64,000 bases of DNA from positions 143,785 to 207,784 of the forward strand of contig JAHBVJ010000010.1 in assembly GCA_019637615.1 (NCBI GenBank), read 5' to 3'. The notes below the pieces were generated by a model. It saw only the letters and a program-made list of their open reading frames with translations, made no database searches and was not told the DNA's origin. A program made the translations under genes and the position numbers. This DNA is from Anaerolineae bacterium (GTDB lineage Bacteria; Chloroflexota; Anaerolineae; Aggregatilineales; UBA2796). This document shows positions 53,262 through 61,466 of the stretch, one piece after another (the stretch's first letter is position 1; the number at the start of each line of letters is the position of its first letter).

Positions 53262-53285
53262 ACTCAGGACTAAGCACTCAGCACT
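53262..53285 (+). repeat. Short interspersed repeat, copy 2 (ACTCAGGACTAAGCAC type)
   Basis: A 24-base word beginning ACTCAGGACTAAGCAC, one mismatch from the copy at 5543-5566 (opposite strand). It fills most of the gap between the two VWA genes, directly upstream of the ribosome-binding site of the second. Confidence 0.7.
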
Positions 53286-53309
53286 TTCTTGAGAGTTTGG
53301 AGGACGCCC

Positions 53310-54371
53310 ATGAACTTATTGTGGCCCGGTTTCTTAGCCATGCTGCTGCTCATCCCGCTGCTGATCGCGGTCTACGTCTGGATGCTGCGGCGCAAGCGGC
53401 GCTTTGCCGTGCGCTACTCCAGCCTCTCCATCGTGCGTCAGGCTATGCCGCAGTATTCGCGCTTCCGGCGGCATTTCCCCTTCGCGCTGTTTCTCGCCGC
53501 GCTTGGCAGCCTGATCATCGCGCTTGGGCGTCCCATCGTGATCACCGCTATCCCCACCAACCAGACGACCATCATCCTCGCCATCGATGTCTCCGGCAGC
53601 ATGTGCGCGGTAGACATCGCGCCGAGCCGGATCGAAGCGGCGCAAGCAGCGGCGATCCAGTTCATCGAGAGCCAGAAAGCTAGCACCCAGATCGGGATCG
53701 TGGCCTTCTCCGGTTTCGCGGAACTCGTGCGCCCGCCCACCACCGACCGCGATAAATTGGTGGCGGCGATCCAGAGTCTGCTCACAGGGCGCGGGACGGC
53801 TATCGGCAGCGGCATTGTGAAATCCATCGATACCATCGCTGATATTGATTCCAGTGTTGCGCCGACCACCATCAATCGCCCTGATGCGGAACAGCCACCC
53901 GCCGTGCCGGAAGGTGCCTACGCGCCAGACATCATCGTGCTGCTGACGGATGGCGTTGCTACCACCGGCCCACAGCCCATTGATGCCGCGCAGCAGGCCG
54001 CTGATCGTGGCGTGCGCGTCTATACCATCGGCTTCGGCACCGAACAGGGCGCGGAATTCGCGGGCTGCGGTCAGCGCTGGATGGGGCGTCAGCCATTTCA
54101 GGGCGGCGGTGGAGGCGGTGGCTTCCCCGGCGGCGGGCGCTTCCGTCGTGGCATTGATGAAGATACCTTGAAGCAGATCGCGGATATGACGGGCGGCGAG
54201 TACTACTCCGCCGAAAGCGCATCCGAGCTTCAGAACGTTTTCCTGAACCTGCCCACCTCGATCATCGTGAAGCACGAAGTCATGGAAGTCAGTGTCATGT
54301 TCACGGCGCTCGGCGCGGTCTTCGTCGCGCTGGCCTTCGTCTTCTCCATGCGCTGGCATCCTTTGCTGTAA
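53310..54371 (+). CDS. VWA-domain protein, BatB-like, with glycine-rich loop
   Basis: 353 residues from the ATG at 53310, with GGAGG 7-11 bases upstream; the frame from 53289 lacks that site. Same plan as the preceding VWA protein: N-terminal helix, second helix (FALFLAALGSLIIALGRP), MIDAS DVSGS at exactly the same residue numbers (93-97), LTDGVATTG, and a C-terminal helix. It differs by an insert QPFQGGGGGGGFPGGG in the C-terminal third of the VWA domain, near where the preceding protein has a short loop. The insert may form a flexible exposed loop. Paralogue of the preceding gene by tandem duplication. Confidence 0.92.
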   Translation: MNLLWPGFLAMLLLIPLLIAVYVWMLRRKRRFAVRYSSLSIVRQAMPQYSRFRRHFPFALFLAALGSLIIALGRPIVITAIPTNQTTIILAIDVSGSMCAVDIAPSRIEAAQAAAIQFIESQKASTQIGIVAFSGFAELVRPPTTDRDKLVAAIQSLLTGRGTAIGSGIVKSIDTIADIDSSVAPTTINRPDAEQPPAVPEGAYAPDIIVLLTDGVATTGPQPIDAAQQAADRGVRVYTIGFGTEQGAEFAGCGQRWMGRQPFQGGGGGGGFPGGGRFRRGIDEDTLKQIADMTGGEYYSAESASELQNVFLNLPTSIIVKHEVMEVSVMFTALGAVFVALAFVFSMRWHPLL

Positions 54372-54383
54372 CTGCACACACTC

Positions 54384-54408
54384 AGGGCGAGGCGCGTAAC
54401 CTCGCCCT
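54384..54408 (+). terminator. Terminator-like hairpin after the MoxR/VWA operon
   Basis: AGGGCGAGG (54384-54392) pairs perfectly with CCTCGCCCT (54400-54408), 9 bp, 7-base loop, 12 bases after the stop of the second VWA gene. No T-run follows. Confidence 0.6.
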
Positions 54409-54482
54409 ACTCAACGGAGTACGCGCCCACAAGCGTGTCTACCAGATGATCAGACTCTCCTGATCATCGGCTGGCAAACTAT

Positions 54483-54839
54483 TTAGTCATTTTCCATCGC
54501 GCGTTTCAAATACTGAAGATCTCTGAAGAACGCACCTTTATTTGTCACAAGCAAGACAGGCATCATAAACAGATACATGGGTCGCAGGCTAAGATCAACT
54601 TGCAGCGTGACCTTCACACCCTCTTGGGCAGCGTTGACAATGGTCGTCCAATACGCCTCTTTGAATATGTCGGAGTGTGTTAAGAGTATCTTGGCGTGAT
54701 GATTGGGAACGAACTCCGTGATGCGATACGACATTCTCTGCCCTTCTTGTTGGGCATTGGAGCCGCGCGCAGGCGCAATCGTATCAAATGTATAGCCGAC
54801 CCCTACAGGCAGCGATGAAGTGGGAATGACCTTTGCCAC
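54483..54839 (-). CDS. SRPBCC-like protein, probably 5'-truncated
   Basis: 118 residues from a GTG at 54839. The sequence resembles the second two-thirds of an SRPBCC/polyketide-cyclase lipid-binding fold: VGVGYTFDTIAP, ITEFVPNHHAKILLT, WTTIVNAAQEGVKVTLQVDL and a C-terminal helix FFRDLQYLKRAM. Members usually have 140-150 residues and begin with a helix and the segment leading to a W..W pattern. In the same frame upstream of the GTG the DNA reads LAKWDRS behind an in-frame TGA, which looks like the lost N-terminal part. So it may be a decaying gene or use an unusual start. Function unknown. Confidence 0.5.
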   Translation of the reverse strand: MAKVIPTSSLPVGVGYTFDTIAPARGSNAQQEGQRMSYRITEFVPNHHAKILLTHSDIFKEAYWTTIVNAAQEGVKVTLQVDLSLRPMYLFMMPVLLVTNKGAFFRDLQYLKRAMEND

Positions 54840-54868
54840 GCTCCGATCCCATTTAGCCAGTCATCATT

Positions 54869-54902
54869 GGGCGGCGTCGCCTAACCTCTGCGAACGCCGC
54901 CC
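54869..54902 (-). terminator. GC-rich hairpin after the GH5-GH9 gene
   Basis: GGGCGGCGT (54869-54877) pairs with ACGCCGCCC (54894-54902), 9 bp with a 16-base loop. It begins 18 bases beyond the stop of the minus-strand GH5-GH9 gene. It lacks a T-run. Confidence 0.55.
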
Positions 54903-54919
54903 ACCATACGCTATTATCC

Positions 54920-57900
54920 TCAGCCCATCTTGTTGAACGACTTATCCAGATAGCCCGCCACCCACACCAGCGGCGCGTTCCAGTTGATCGCCACCTCGTT
55001 CGTCGCGTATGACCCGATCACATCTAGATAGCGTTTCGCCGTCGGCAGGTCGGCTAACTTCGCTTTTTCCGCTTCGGGGTCTTGAATCTGCTTGTTCGGG
55101 CCACCTGCCAGCGCACCCGGTGGTGGCGGCGGGAAACCCTGTGACGGCTGGTTGCCCCAGAATCGATGGTGCGGATGCTCCAGCGGGTTCGCGCCGTAAC
55201 CGGACACGAAGCTCTTATTCAGCGCATTCCGTCCGACGATGTAATCCATGCTCTTGATTACACCATCCAGATATTTCTGCTCACCGGTGAAGTCATGCGC
55301 CAGCGCCAGCACGATCCCGTTATTCAGCACCAGTGAGTTTGATCCCCACACGTAGCCATCCTCCGTGATCGGCACCTGATAGCCTTCCTTGCCAATCACG
55401 CCCAGATACCGATCCGCCGCCTTGACGATCTGCCCTTGCAGCGCTTCAACATCGGCTTGTTCAAGTCCCTGATACACCGTCGTCAGCGAGATCGAGCCGA
55501 GCGCCGCCACGCTGCCCCAATCCATGCTTGCCTCACCGCCCGTCATACCGGGGAAACTCTTGAAATACTTCGATTTCTTCACGAAATCAAGGTAAGTCTG
55601 TTCGTTTGTCGTGGCGTACAATTCCGCCGCCGCCCAGTAGAACTCATCATCGACGGTATTGTCGCCATAGTCACCGCCGCCTTCCCCCGGCACGCGCCCG
55701 CCGAGCAGCTTCGGATTCGCCTGTGCAGCCGCCCACGCCGCTTTCGATGCCTTCAGCGCGCGCTCTGCGAATGCCGGATCGATTTCCTTCCAGATTCGTG
55801 CCGCTTGTGCCGCCACCGCCGCCAGATTCAACGTCGCGGCAGTCGTCGGCTCGTAGACGTAGCGTCCCGTTTTGCCCTTGCTGAAATCCGAGTTGTTGTC
55901 GTATTCCGTCGGCAGTTTGGCGGGCACGCCCGACCACACGCGGTCATGCAGCTTATGGAAGGCCATCCCCGCCAGCGGCTTGCCTTCGGGAATCTGCATT
56001 CGCAGCAAGAATTCCAGCTCCCACCGCGCCTCATCCAACAGATCGGAGACGCCGTTGCCGTTCTCAGGGATGCTCAGGGAACCATCGAGAAAGTATTGCG
56101 GATAGCGCTCGTAAAAGTTGAGCAGCGTCCATGTCGCGATCCCGCCATTGACCACGTATTTGCCGTAGTCGCCCGCGTCATACCAGCCGCCGCTGCCATC
56201 CAGCGTATAGTCGCAGCCATCCCACGTTTTGCCATCGGCGTCCGTGCCCTTGAAGCACGTCACCGCGTTATCCGTGAGGTGCCCTGCCGGATGCGCCCAT
56301 TGTTCGCCCGCGTATTCCGCCTTCAGCTCGATCCCGCTGCGGTTGCGATAGAAATACATCACCGCATCCTTTTTCAGCGTCCCGTAAATATCCTCACCGA
56401 TCTTGAACGGCACACTTTCGATCCCGTTGATCACCAGCTTGTATGTCCCGTTCGCTGTCACCGACGTGAAGTCAGCGCTGCGCACCGTATCGCCCGATGT
56501 TGTGTCCTTCACGCCCGCCGATGTCGTGCCGTTGGCGACTTCGCTGCCCGTTTGCGCATCGACCAGCGACCACGCGACAGGTGCTTCGCCTTCTGCCGCC
56601 AGTATCCCGATCTTCACGCCCGCGTTGAAATAGCCCATCTGGTTGACGCTGACACTGCCAGTCTGTGCGGGCGGCGTCGGCGTCGCGGTGGATGAGGTTG
56701 GTTGTGATGAATTAGGCATGGGAATCTCCGTGCTCCCTACTTTGAAGAAAATACCGCGTCCAAACAGGCTGGGGTTTTGCCACGAATTGTCGCTCGTATC
56801 CGCGCTCGACCAGATCAACTTCACGTCGCGATCCATCTCACTCGCGCCGTTGCCCTGCATCTGCAAGCCGATCTCCAGCCCGTGCGCGGGCGTGATCTTG
56901 CCAGCCAGATCGACGGCGATCTCGAAGCCCCAGCCCGTTTTCGTCTTGAATACGTAACCGCTGACCTTGGCGTTCCCGAAATTCGTCCCCGTCACGGTCA
57001 ATTTGGTGGGATCGGTGTTACCCATGTCCGACGGATTGATATTGAGCTGGAACACATCATCGTTGTAGGCTGTCGCTGCCAGATCGCCGCTCAGGTTCAG
57101 GTAAAACTCCATCGAGTCTTCGTTCCAGTACGCGTTATCATGCTTGCCCGTGATGATGGTCTTATCCACCATCACCGCCGCCGCGTAGATCGTCTTCTCG
57201 TCCGCCGCCACCGCGAACTTGAGCGATCCATTTTCGGCAGGGTCTTTCGACAGCGCCGTGCCCTTATCAACCGTGATGAAGTGAATCTGGCTCCAATCGT
57301 CCAACTGCCCATCGACCTTGATCGCCACGGGGAACGGGATGTAGGCCGCTTCGCCCGCGATGTCGCGCGGCGCGATCAGGGTATCCGACTCGGCGGGCAC
57401 ATCGACAGACGCAGCTTGTGTCGCGCCGGGAGTCGCGGTCGGTGGCTGCGTGGGCGAAGGCGTCAGCGTCACCTGCAATTGGTGGATGTTCAAACGTTCC
57501 TTGAAGCCTTTGCCATACTCGGTCGGTGTGCCTTTGTAATCGAGGATCAGCACCGGCCCCTTGCCGCACATATCCGCGCCCCACGCGTCCCACGTCCACG
57601 CCAGATAGCCGATCTGCTGACCGTCTAGCCACGTCATCAGCTCATCGATGTATGTGTGCGCGCAGTCATTCTCCCCGATCTCGCCTGCCACCACAGGCAC
57701 GACGGCGTTCACGGGCGCGATGGTGCGCTCCCAGCAGGACTGTTTCGCGCACGCGTTGAAGTTGTACGAATGCCACGCCGCCACCAGATTCCCCGTCGGG
57801 TCGTTCGGCTTGTACTTCAGCCACTGCGACAGCGCGTTGGAATACTGCACGCCGCCGAGCATGATCACGTTGGTAGCGCCCGTCGCGCGGACGGTATCGA

Positions 57901-58561
57901 CCAGCGTTTGGAAGCCCGCCACCTCGTAATCGATGCCTTGGCACTTCCCACCATCGCGCCAGCATGTCCACGCCGCGTCGCTATCCTTGTTGCCGTCAGG
58001 ATACGGCTCGTTGAACAGGTCGAAGATCACCGCGCTGTTATCTTTGAACGTCTCTGCCATCGATTTCCAGAACGCCGGCGTATGATCAGCGTCGGGCATC
58101 GGCGCTTGCTTGTCGGCGGGCGTCGTCCCCGGCGCGTTCCAGTGCAGCTCCACGATGGCGATCTGACCGAGGCTGTTGACCAGATTCACGTAATCAACCA
58201 CCGCTTTCTGGTAATTCTGGCCCGCGAATTTCGGATCCACGCCGTTGATCCCCAACCAGCAGTCCTCGTTCAGCGGGATGCGGATCGCGTTGGTGTGCCA
58301 TGCCGCGATGGCCTCCACCGACGCCTTATCAGCAGGGCCGTCCCAGATTCCGCGCCCCTGAATGCACATATACTCGCCGCCGGATCGGTTCACGCCGAGC
58401 ATACGGATCGGCGCGTTGTCGCCGTTCACGATGCGGTTGCCGACCACATGCAGCCCTTGGATCGACGTCGGCGTTTGCGCCAGCGTCGCCTCCGAACGCA
58501 TCATAAATATCGCAAATAACGTGAGACTCAAGACAAGACCGAGCAAAGAAACGCGCCGCAT
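54920..58561 (-). CDS. Bifunctional secreted glucanase GH5-CBM9-GH9
   Basis: 1213 residues from the ATG at 58561, which has GAGGAGCG just upstream and leads into the signal peptide (LLGLVLSLTLFAIFMM); the ATG at 58576 adds five residues. Module 1 (about 35-370) is GH5: DLFNEPYP with the acid/base Glu185 and VVAGEIGEND with the nucleophile Glu294. A Thr/Pro linker follows, then a CBM9-like module (about 405-620; VDGQLDDWSQI, YWNEDSMEFYLNL). A second linker leads to the Ig-like N-domain of GH9 (about 635-720; VNQMGYFNAG) and the GH9 catalytic barrel, with Asp795 and Asp798 in GWYDAGDYGKYV, NPLEHPHHR and the catalytic Glu1189 in GSYATNEVAINWN. One enzyme therefore joins a probable endo-acting GH5 and a GH9 cellulase. 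Substrate range is inferred: cellulose, beta-glucan or mannan for the GH5 part. Confidence 0.92.
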   Translation of the reverse strand: MRRVSLLGLVLSLTLFAIFMMRSEATLAQTPTSIQGLHVVGNRIVNGDNAPIRMLGVNRSGGEYMCIQGRGIWDGPADKASVEAIAAWHTNAIRIPLNEDCWLGINGVDPKFAGQNYQKAVVDYVNLVNSLGQIAIVELHWNAPGTTPADKQAPMPDADHTPAFWKSMAETFKDNSAVIFDLFNEPYPDGNKDSDAAWTCWRDGGKCQGIDYEVAGFQTLVDTVRATGATNVIMLGGVQYSNALSQWLKYKPNDPTGNLVAAWHSYNFNACAKQSCWERTIAPVNAVVPVVAGEIGENDCAHTYIDELMTWLDGQQIGYLAWTWDAWGADMCGKGPVLILDYKGTPTEYGKGFKERLNIHQLQVTLTPSPTQPPTATPGATQAASVDVPAESDTLIAPRDIAGEAAYIPFPVAIKVDGQLDDWSQIHFITVDKGTALSKDPAENGSLKFAVAADEKTIYAAAVMVDKTIITGKHDNAYWNEDSMEFYLNLSGDLAATAYNDDVFQLNINPSDMGNTDPTKLTVTGTNFGNAKVSGYVFKTKTGWGFEIAVDLAGKITPAHGLEIGLQMQGNGASEMDRDVKLIWSSADTSDNSWQNPSLFGRGIFFKVGSTEIPMPNSSQPTSSTATPTPPAQTGSVSVNQMGYFNAGVKIGILAAEGEAPVAWSLVDAQTGSEVANGTTSAGVKDTTSGDTVRSADFTSVTANGTYKLVINGIESVPFKIGEDIYGTLKKDAVMYFYRNRSGIELKAEYAGEQWAHPAGHLTDNAVTCFKGTDADGKTWDGCDYTLDGSGGWYDAGDYGKYVVNGGIATWTLLNFYERYPQYFLDGSLSIPENGNGVSDLLDEARWELEFLLRMQIPEGKPLAGMAFHKLHDRVWSGVPAKLPTEYDNNSDFSKGKTGRYVYEPTTAATLNLAAVAAQAARIWKEIDPAFAERALKASKAAWAAAQANPKLLGGRVPGEGGGDYGDNTVDDEFYWAAAELYATTNEQTYLDFVKKSKYFKSFPGMTGGEASMDWGSVAALGSISLTTVYQGLEQADVEALQGQIVKAADRYLGVIGKEGYQVPITEDGYVWGSNSLVLNNGIVLALAHDFTGEQKYLDGVIKSMDYIVGRNALNKSFVSGYGANPLEHPHHRFWGNQPSQGFPPPPPGALAGGPNKQIQDPEAEKAKLADLPTAKRYLDVIGSYATNEVAINWNAPLVWVAGYLDKSFNKMG

Positions 58562-58798
58562 AAGTTCGCTCCTCATAATTAAGTGCTTCCATTCAGCGCC
58601 GTGCCTGTAGTGCAGCGTGGTAGGGCAGAGGCAAGTGCATAAGGTAAGGTCACAATCTACTTTCGCGCATGGAGTTTAACGCGAGTCGCCGTCCTTGCGA
58701 TCACGAAATCGCCTTGCGGCTGCCAAAAATTAGATATTTTTGATACCTTCTTCTGTAGACTACCTTGCACACTAGCGAACAGGCACCAGAGCGGTTCC

Positions 58799-59536
58799 AT
58801 GAATACCAACACACCGAACACACAGCACTCTCGCAACATCTTGTACCGTTTGCCACTCGTCCAGAAGCTCGGTCTGCGTCTCATTGTCGGCCTCCTCGTG
58901 ACCATCGCCTGCTCATGGCTGTTTTATTCGATAGCCGAGGACGTGGTCGAAAAAGACCGCCTCGTCGCCTTCGACATCGCCACCGCTAACGCCCTGCACG
59001 CCGCCGCCACGCCGACTTCTACCGCCGTTTTTGAATTCATCAGTTGGCTTGGTCTACCCGGCATCTGGTTCGTGGGCATGTTTCTCGGCGTCTATTTCGT
59101 CAGCAAAAATGAACGTCTGAATCTTGCCGCGCTGGTCTTCGCGCTGATCGGCGGCCTCATCTTGAACAGCACGCTCAAGCTGCTATTTGCCCGTGACCGA
59201 CCGGTGTTCATCGATCCGCTGGTGATCGAGCAGAATTTTAGCTTCCCTAGCGGCCACGCCATGTTGTCCCTGATCGGCTACGGCTTTCTGACCTATTTCT
59301 TGCTGAAAGGGCTGCGCAACCAGATCGCGCGCATCCTGCTATCCGTTGCCATGATTTTGCTCGTCATCCTGATCGGGACGAGCCGTGTGACGCTCGGCGT
59401 GCATTACCTCTCGGACGTGATCGCGGGCTTCGCAGCGGGCACCGTCTGGCTGATGAGCTGCTTCATCGCGCTCAACGGCATTTATCGGCGGCGGCGGCGC
59501 AAATCGGCTCCCACGTCGGCGGCTACCGTCTCATGA
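58799..59536 (+). CDS. PAP2-family phosphatase, membrane type
   Basis: 245 residues with five to six helices. The three phosphatase motifs are present: KLLFARDRP (Lys127, Arg133, Pro134), FPSGHAM (150-155, catalytic His153) and SRVTLGVHYLSDV (Arg196, His202). Family roles include undecaprenyl-diphosphate or phosphatidate dephosphorylation at the outer face of the membrane. The C-terminus is strongly basic (YRRRRRKS). It is divergent from the GH5-GH9 gene and stands alone. Confidence 0.93.
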   Translation: MNTNTPNTQHSRNILYRLPLVQKLGLRLIVGLLVTIACSWLFYSIAEDVVEKDRLVAFDIATANALHAAATPTSTAVFEFISWLGLPGIWFVGMFLGVYFVSKNERLNLAALVFALIGGLILNSTLKLLFARDRPVFIDPLVIEQNFSFPSGHAMLSLIGYGFLTYFLLKGLRNQIARILLSVAMILLVILIGTSRVTLGVHYLSDVIAGFAAGTVWLMSCFIALNGIYRRRRRKSAPTSAATVS

Positions 59537-60189
59537 TAGGCTGCATCAGCCACTTTTCCTAATTGATAATGCCGCCATGTACCTATACCGTGATCCCCGC
59601 CCTCCCTCATGTCGGCACGCGTAACATCCTCTATGATCCATAAGTAATGAGGCGGCTTCCGTATGCAGCACACAGGAGAACAGGGGCTTAGGCGCGTCTG
59701 GTGAAACATCGCGCCGCAGGGCTTGACAGCGCATTCATCAGGTAATATTACTGATGTTAGTAACCTATTTGCTAATGTTGTGCTATGAAATGGATAAACG
59801 AATTTTGGTGGAAGTCTATCAACGCGCTATACTATTAGTAGATCGCACTCGCGCATATTGCACAAGAACGCGTACTCAGTTTCGTCAAACGAAGCAATCC
59901 GCACGCTACCAACGCCAGCCCTCGCTCAATGGCTGCGCCGTTCATAGCCATGCCGGACGAGTTGAATAGGTGCATCCTGCTATGACAACCTGTCGCACAT
60001 CTGCCAGCTATCCAACGTAGCGCTCATCCCGTTTAAAGTCGCCCGCGCTGCAATCCATCCACTTCGAATCAACCAGCGTCAGCAAGTTGCTCTCGTTATA
60101 TCGAGCAATTTACCGTCAGGGCCTGTAAAACTTTGCCTCGGTGTAGCCTAACCGTCAATGTCAGAAGAAGGGTTCATGGAGAGGATATG
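59537..60189. other. Intergenic region without a credible gene
   Basis: About 650 bp. A 71-codon frame (59754-59969) has no recognisable feature and a composition unlike the neighbouring proteins. No strong hairpin, tRNA or repeat is visible. Confidence 0.6.
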
Positions 60190-61149
60190 ATGCTAAAAAA
60201 TGTGTTGGTTCCACTGGATGGTTCACCGCAGGATGACTATGTGTTACCCCATGCGGTAGCGCTGGCAAAAGCGTTTAATGCGCAAATTTTCTTGCTGAAG
60301 GTCTTGGAACAAACCACCTCCTCACTACGTATGCCCAATGTCGATCCGCTCGATTGGCATCTCAAAAAGATGGAAGCGCTGGCCTCGTTGAACGCCGCCA
60401 AAGATCGTCTCGACGCAGCGCAGATTCCCGTGACCGCGACGCTTGCCGAGGGGCGCTTAACCGATCAAATTGTCATGGCGGCGCAAGCCAACGACATCGA
60501 TCTGCTGATTCTGAACAGCCACAGTGAAAACGAGATCAACGGGTGGTCGGTGAGCAGCGCCGTGCAGTTGATCTTGCAGCGGCTGCGCGTCTCTGCCCTG
60601 ATTGTGCCAGAACATTATTCTCCCGAACCCGAACCGCTCGATCTGCGCTATGAGCGCATCCTCGTCCCGCTCGATGGCTCGGCGCGGGCAGGGTCAGCCC
60701 TGCCGCTGGCGACGGCGATTGCGCAAGCCTATCAAGCCCAACTATTGCTGGCACATGTCGTCACCAAGCCCGAAATGGCGCGCTTGATGCCCCTCACGCC
60801 CGAAGAAAACGAGCTGATCACGCGGTTCGTGGAGCGCAATCAAGAAGAGGGCAACAAATATCTGGAGCGTCTGCAAATGCACGCGCCGCGCGATGTCCAG
60901 ATTCAGACTCGGTTGCTGGTCAGCGACAATCCGGCGGCTTCGCTGCAAAGCCTCAGCGAACAAGAGCAGATCGATATGGTCATCATGAGCGCGCATGGCT
61001 ATTCCGGCGAGGCCAACCGTCCCTATGGCGGGCTGACGGGGCGCTTCATCACGGAGGGCAAATTGCCCTTGCTCATCGTGCAAGACCAACCGCAAGAAGC
61101 CAACCGCCAAGCCGAAGATGTCATGTCCACCGAACGACCGGGACGCTAA
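60190..61149 (+). CDS. Universal stress protein, tandem UspA domains
   Basis: About 319 residues. I use the ATG at 60190 (MLKNVLVPLDGS), preceded by GGAGAGGA; an ATG three bases earlier is equally possible, and the longer frame from 60133 has no support. Two Usp domains lie head to tail: 1-140 (NVLVPLDGSPQDDYVLPHAVALA) and 150-300 (RILVPLDGSARAGSALPLATAIA; key words VLVPLDGS and ILVPLDGS). The first lacks the GxxGxxxxxxxxxG(S/T) ATP pattern (NSHSENEINGWS) and the second has a variant (SAHGYSGEANRPYGGLTG), so ATP binding is uncertain. Role in stress survival is family knowledge only. Confidence 0.92.
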   Translation: MLKNVLVPLDGSPQDDYVLPHAVALAKAFNAQIFLLKVLEQTTSSLRMPNVDPLDWHLKKMEALASLNAAKDRLDAAQIPVTATLAEGRLTDQIVMAAQANDIDLLILNSHSENEINGWSVSSAVQLILQRLRVSALIVPEHYSPEPEPLDLRYERILVPLDGSARAGSALPLATAIAQAYQAQLLLAHVVTKPEMARLMPLTPEENELITRFVERNQEEGNKYLERLQMHAPRDVQIQTRLLVSDNPAASLQSLSEQEQIDMVIMSAHGYSGEANRPYGGLTGRFITEGKLPLLIVQDQPQEANRQAEDVMSTERPGR

Positions 61150-61466
61150 CGGGGTGTCAAATTCAGCGGTCTCAAGGACGTGATGTGATTTAACCCCACC
61201 CCGCAAGCGGTGAGGGGTTAAAAAGCCAACCAACTTGAAAACTGCTGCAAGACGGAATGTGACATCAGGCTATTACCGTCTTGAGTCCCTTTAGTGGACT
61301 TCTCGGTATTGTAGCCGGGGGTTTTAACCCTCGGCGTGCGTTGGCGACCAACCTGCGTTTGCCTGACTAATTTCTCAAGCATCGTTAACTCTCGGCGTTC
61401 GCTGGCGGACGAATTGCTACAGACAAACAGGTAATTGATGACTAAATGTGCTGAAAGTATGAGGTT
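61150..61466. other. Intergenic region rich in palindromic repeats
   Basis: About 317 bp. It holds AACCCC/GGGGTT arms around a CGC-rich loop (about 61192-61219), a palindrome GCCGGGGGTT/AACCCTCGGC (about 61313-61335) and two imperfect direct repeats of about 26 bases starting at 61324 and 61385 (61-base offset), each opening TTAACyCTCGGCGT. A minus-strand frame of 85 codons across it looks spurious. Confidence 0.6.

Noticed and set aside
53334..54377. 347-codon open frame on the minus strand opposite the second VWA gene
   Set aside because: Antisense shadow; the plus-strand frame has a MIDAS motif, membrane helices and a ribosome-binding site.
55436..56695. 419-codon open frame on the plus strand inside the GH5-GH9 gene
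   Set aside because: Arg/His/Ala-rich shadow with no recognisable motif; the minus-strand frame shows clear GH9 motifs.
59754..59969. 71-codon frame on the plus strand
   Set aside because: No family resemblance, poor start context, sits in a region without coding composition.
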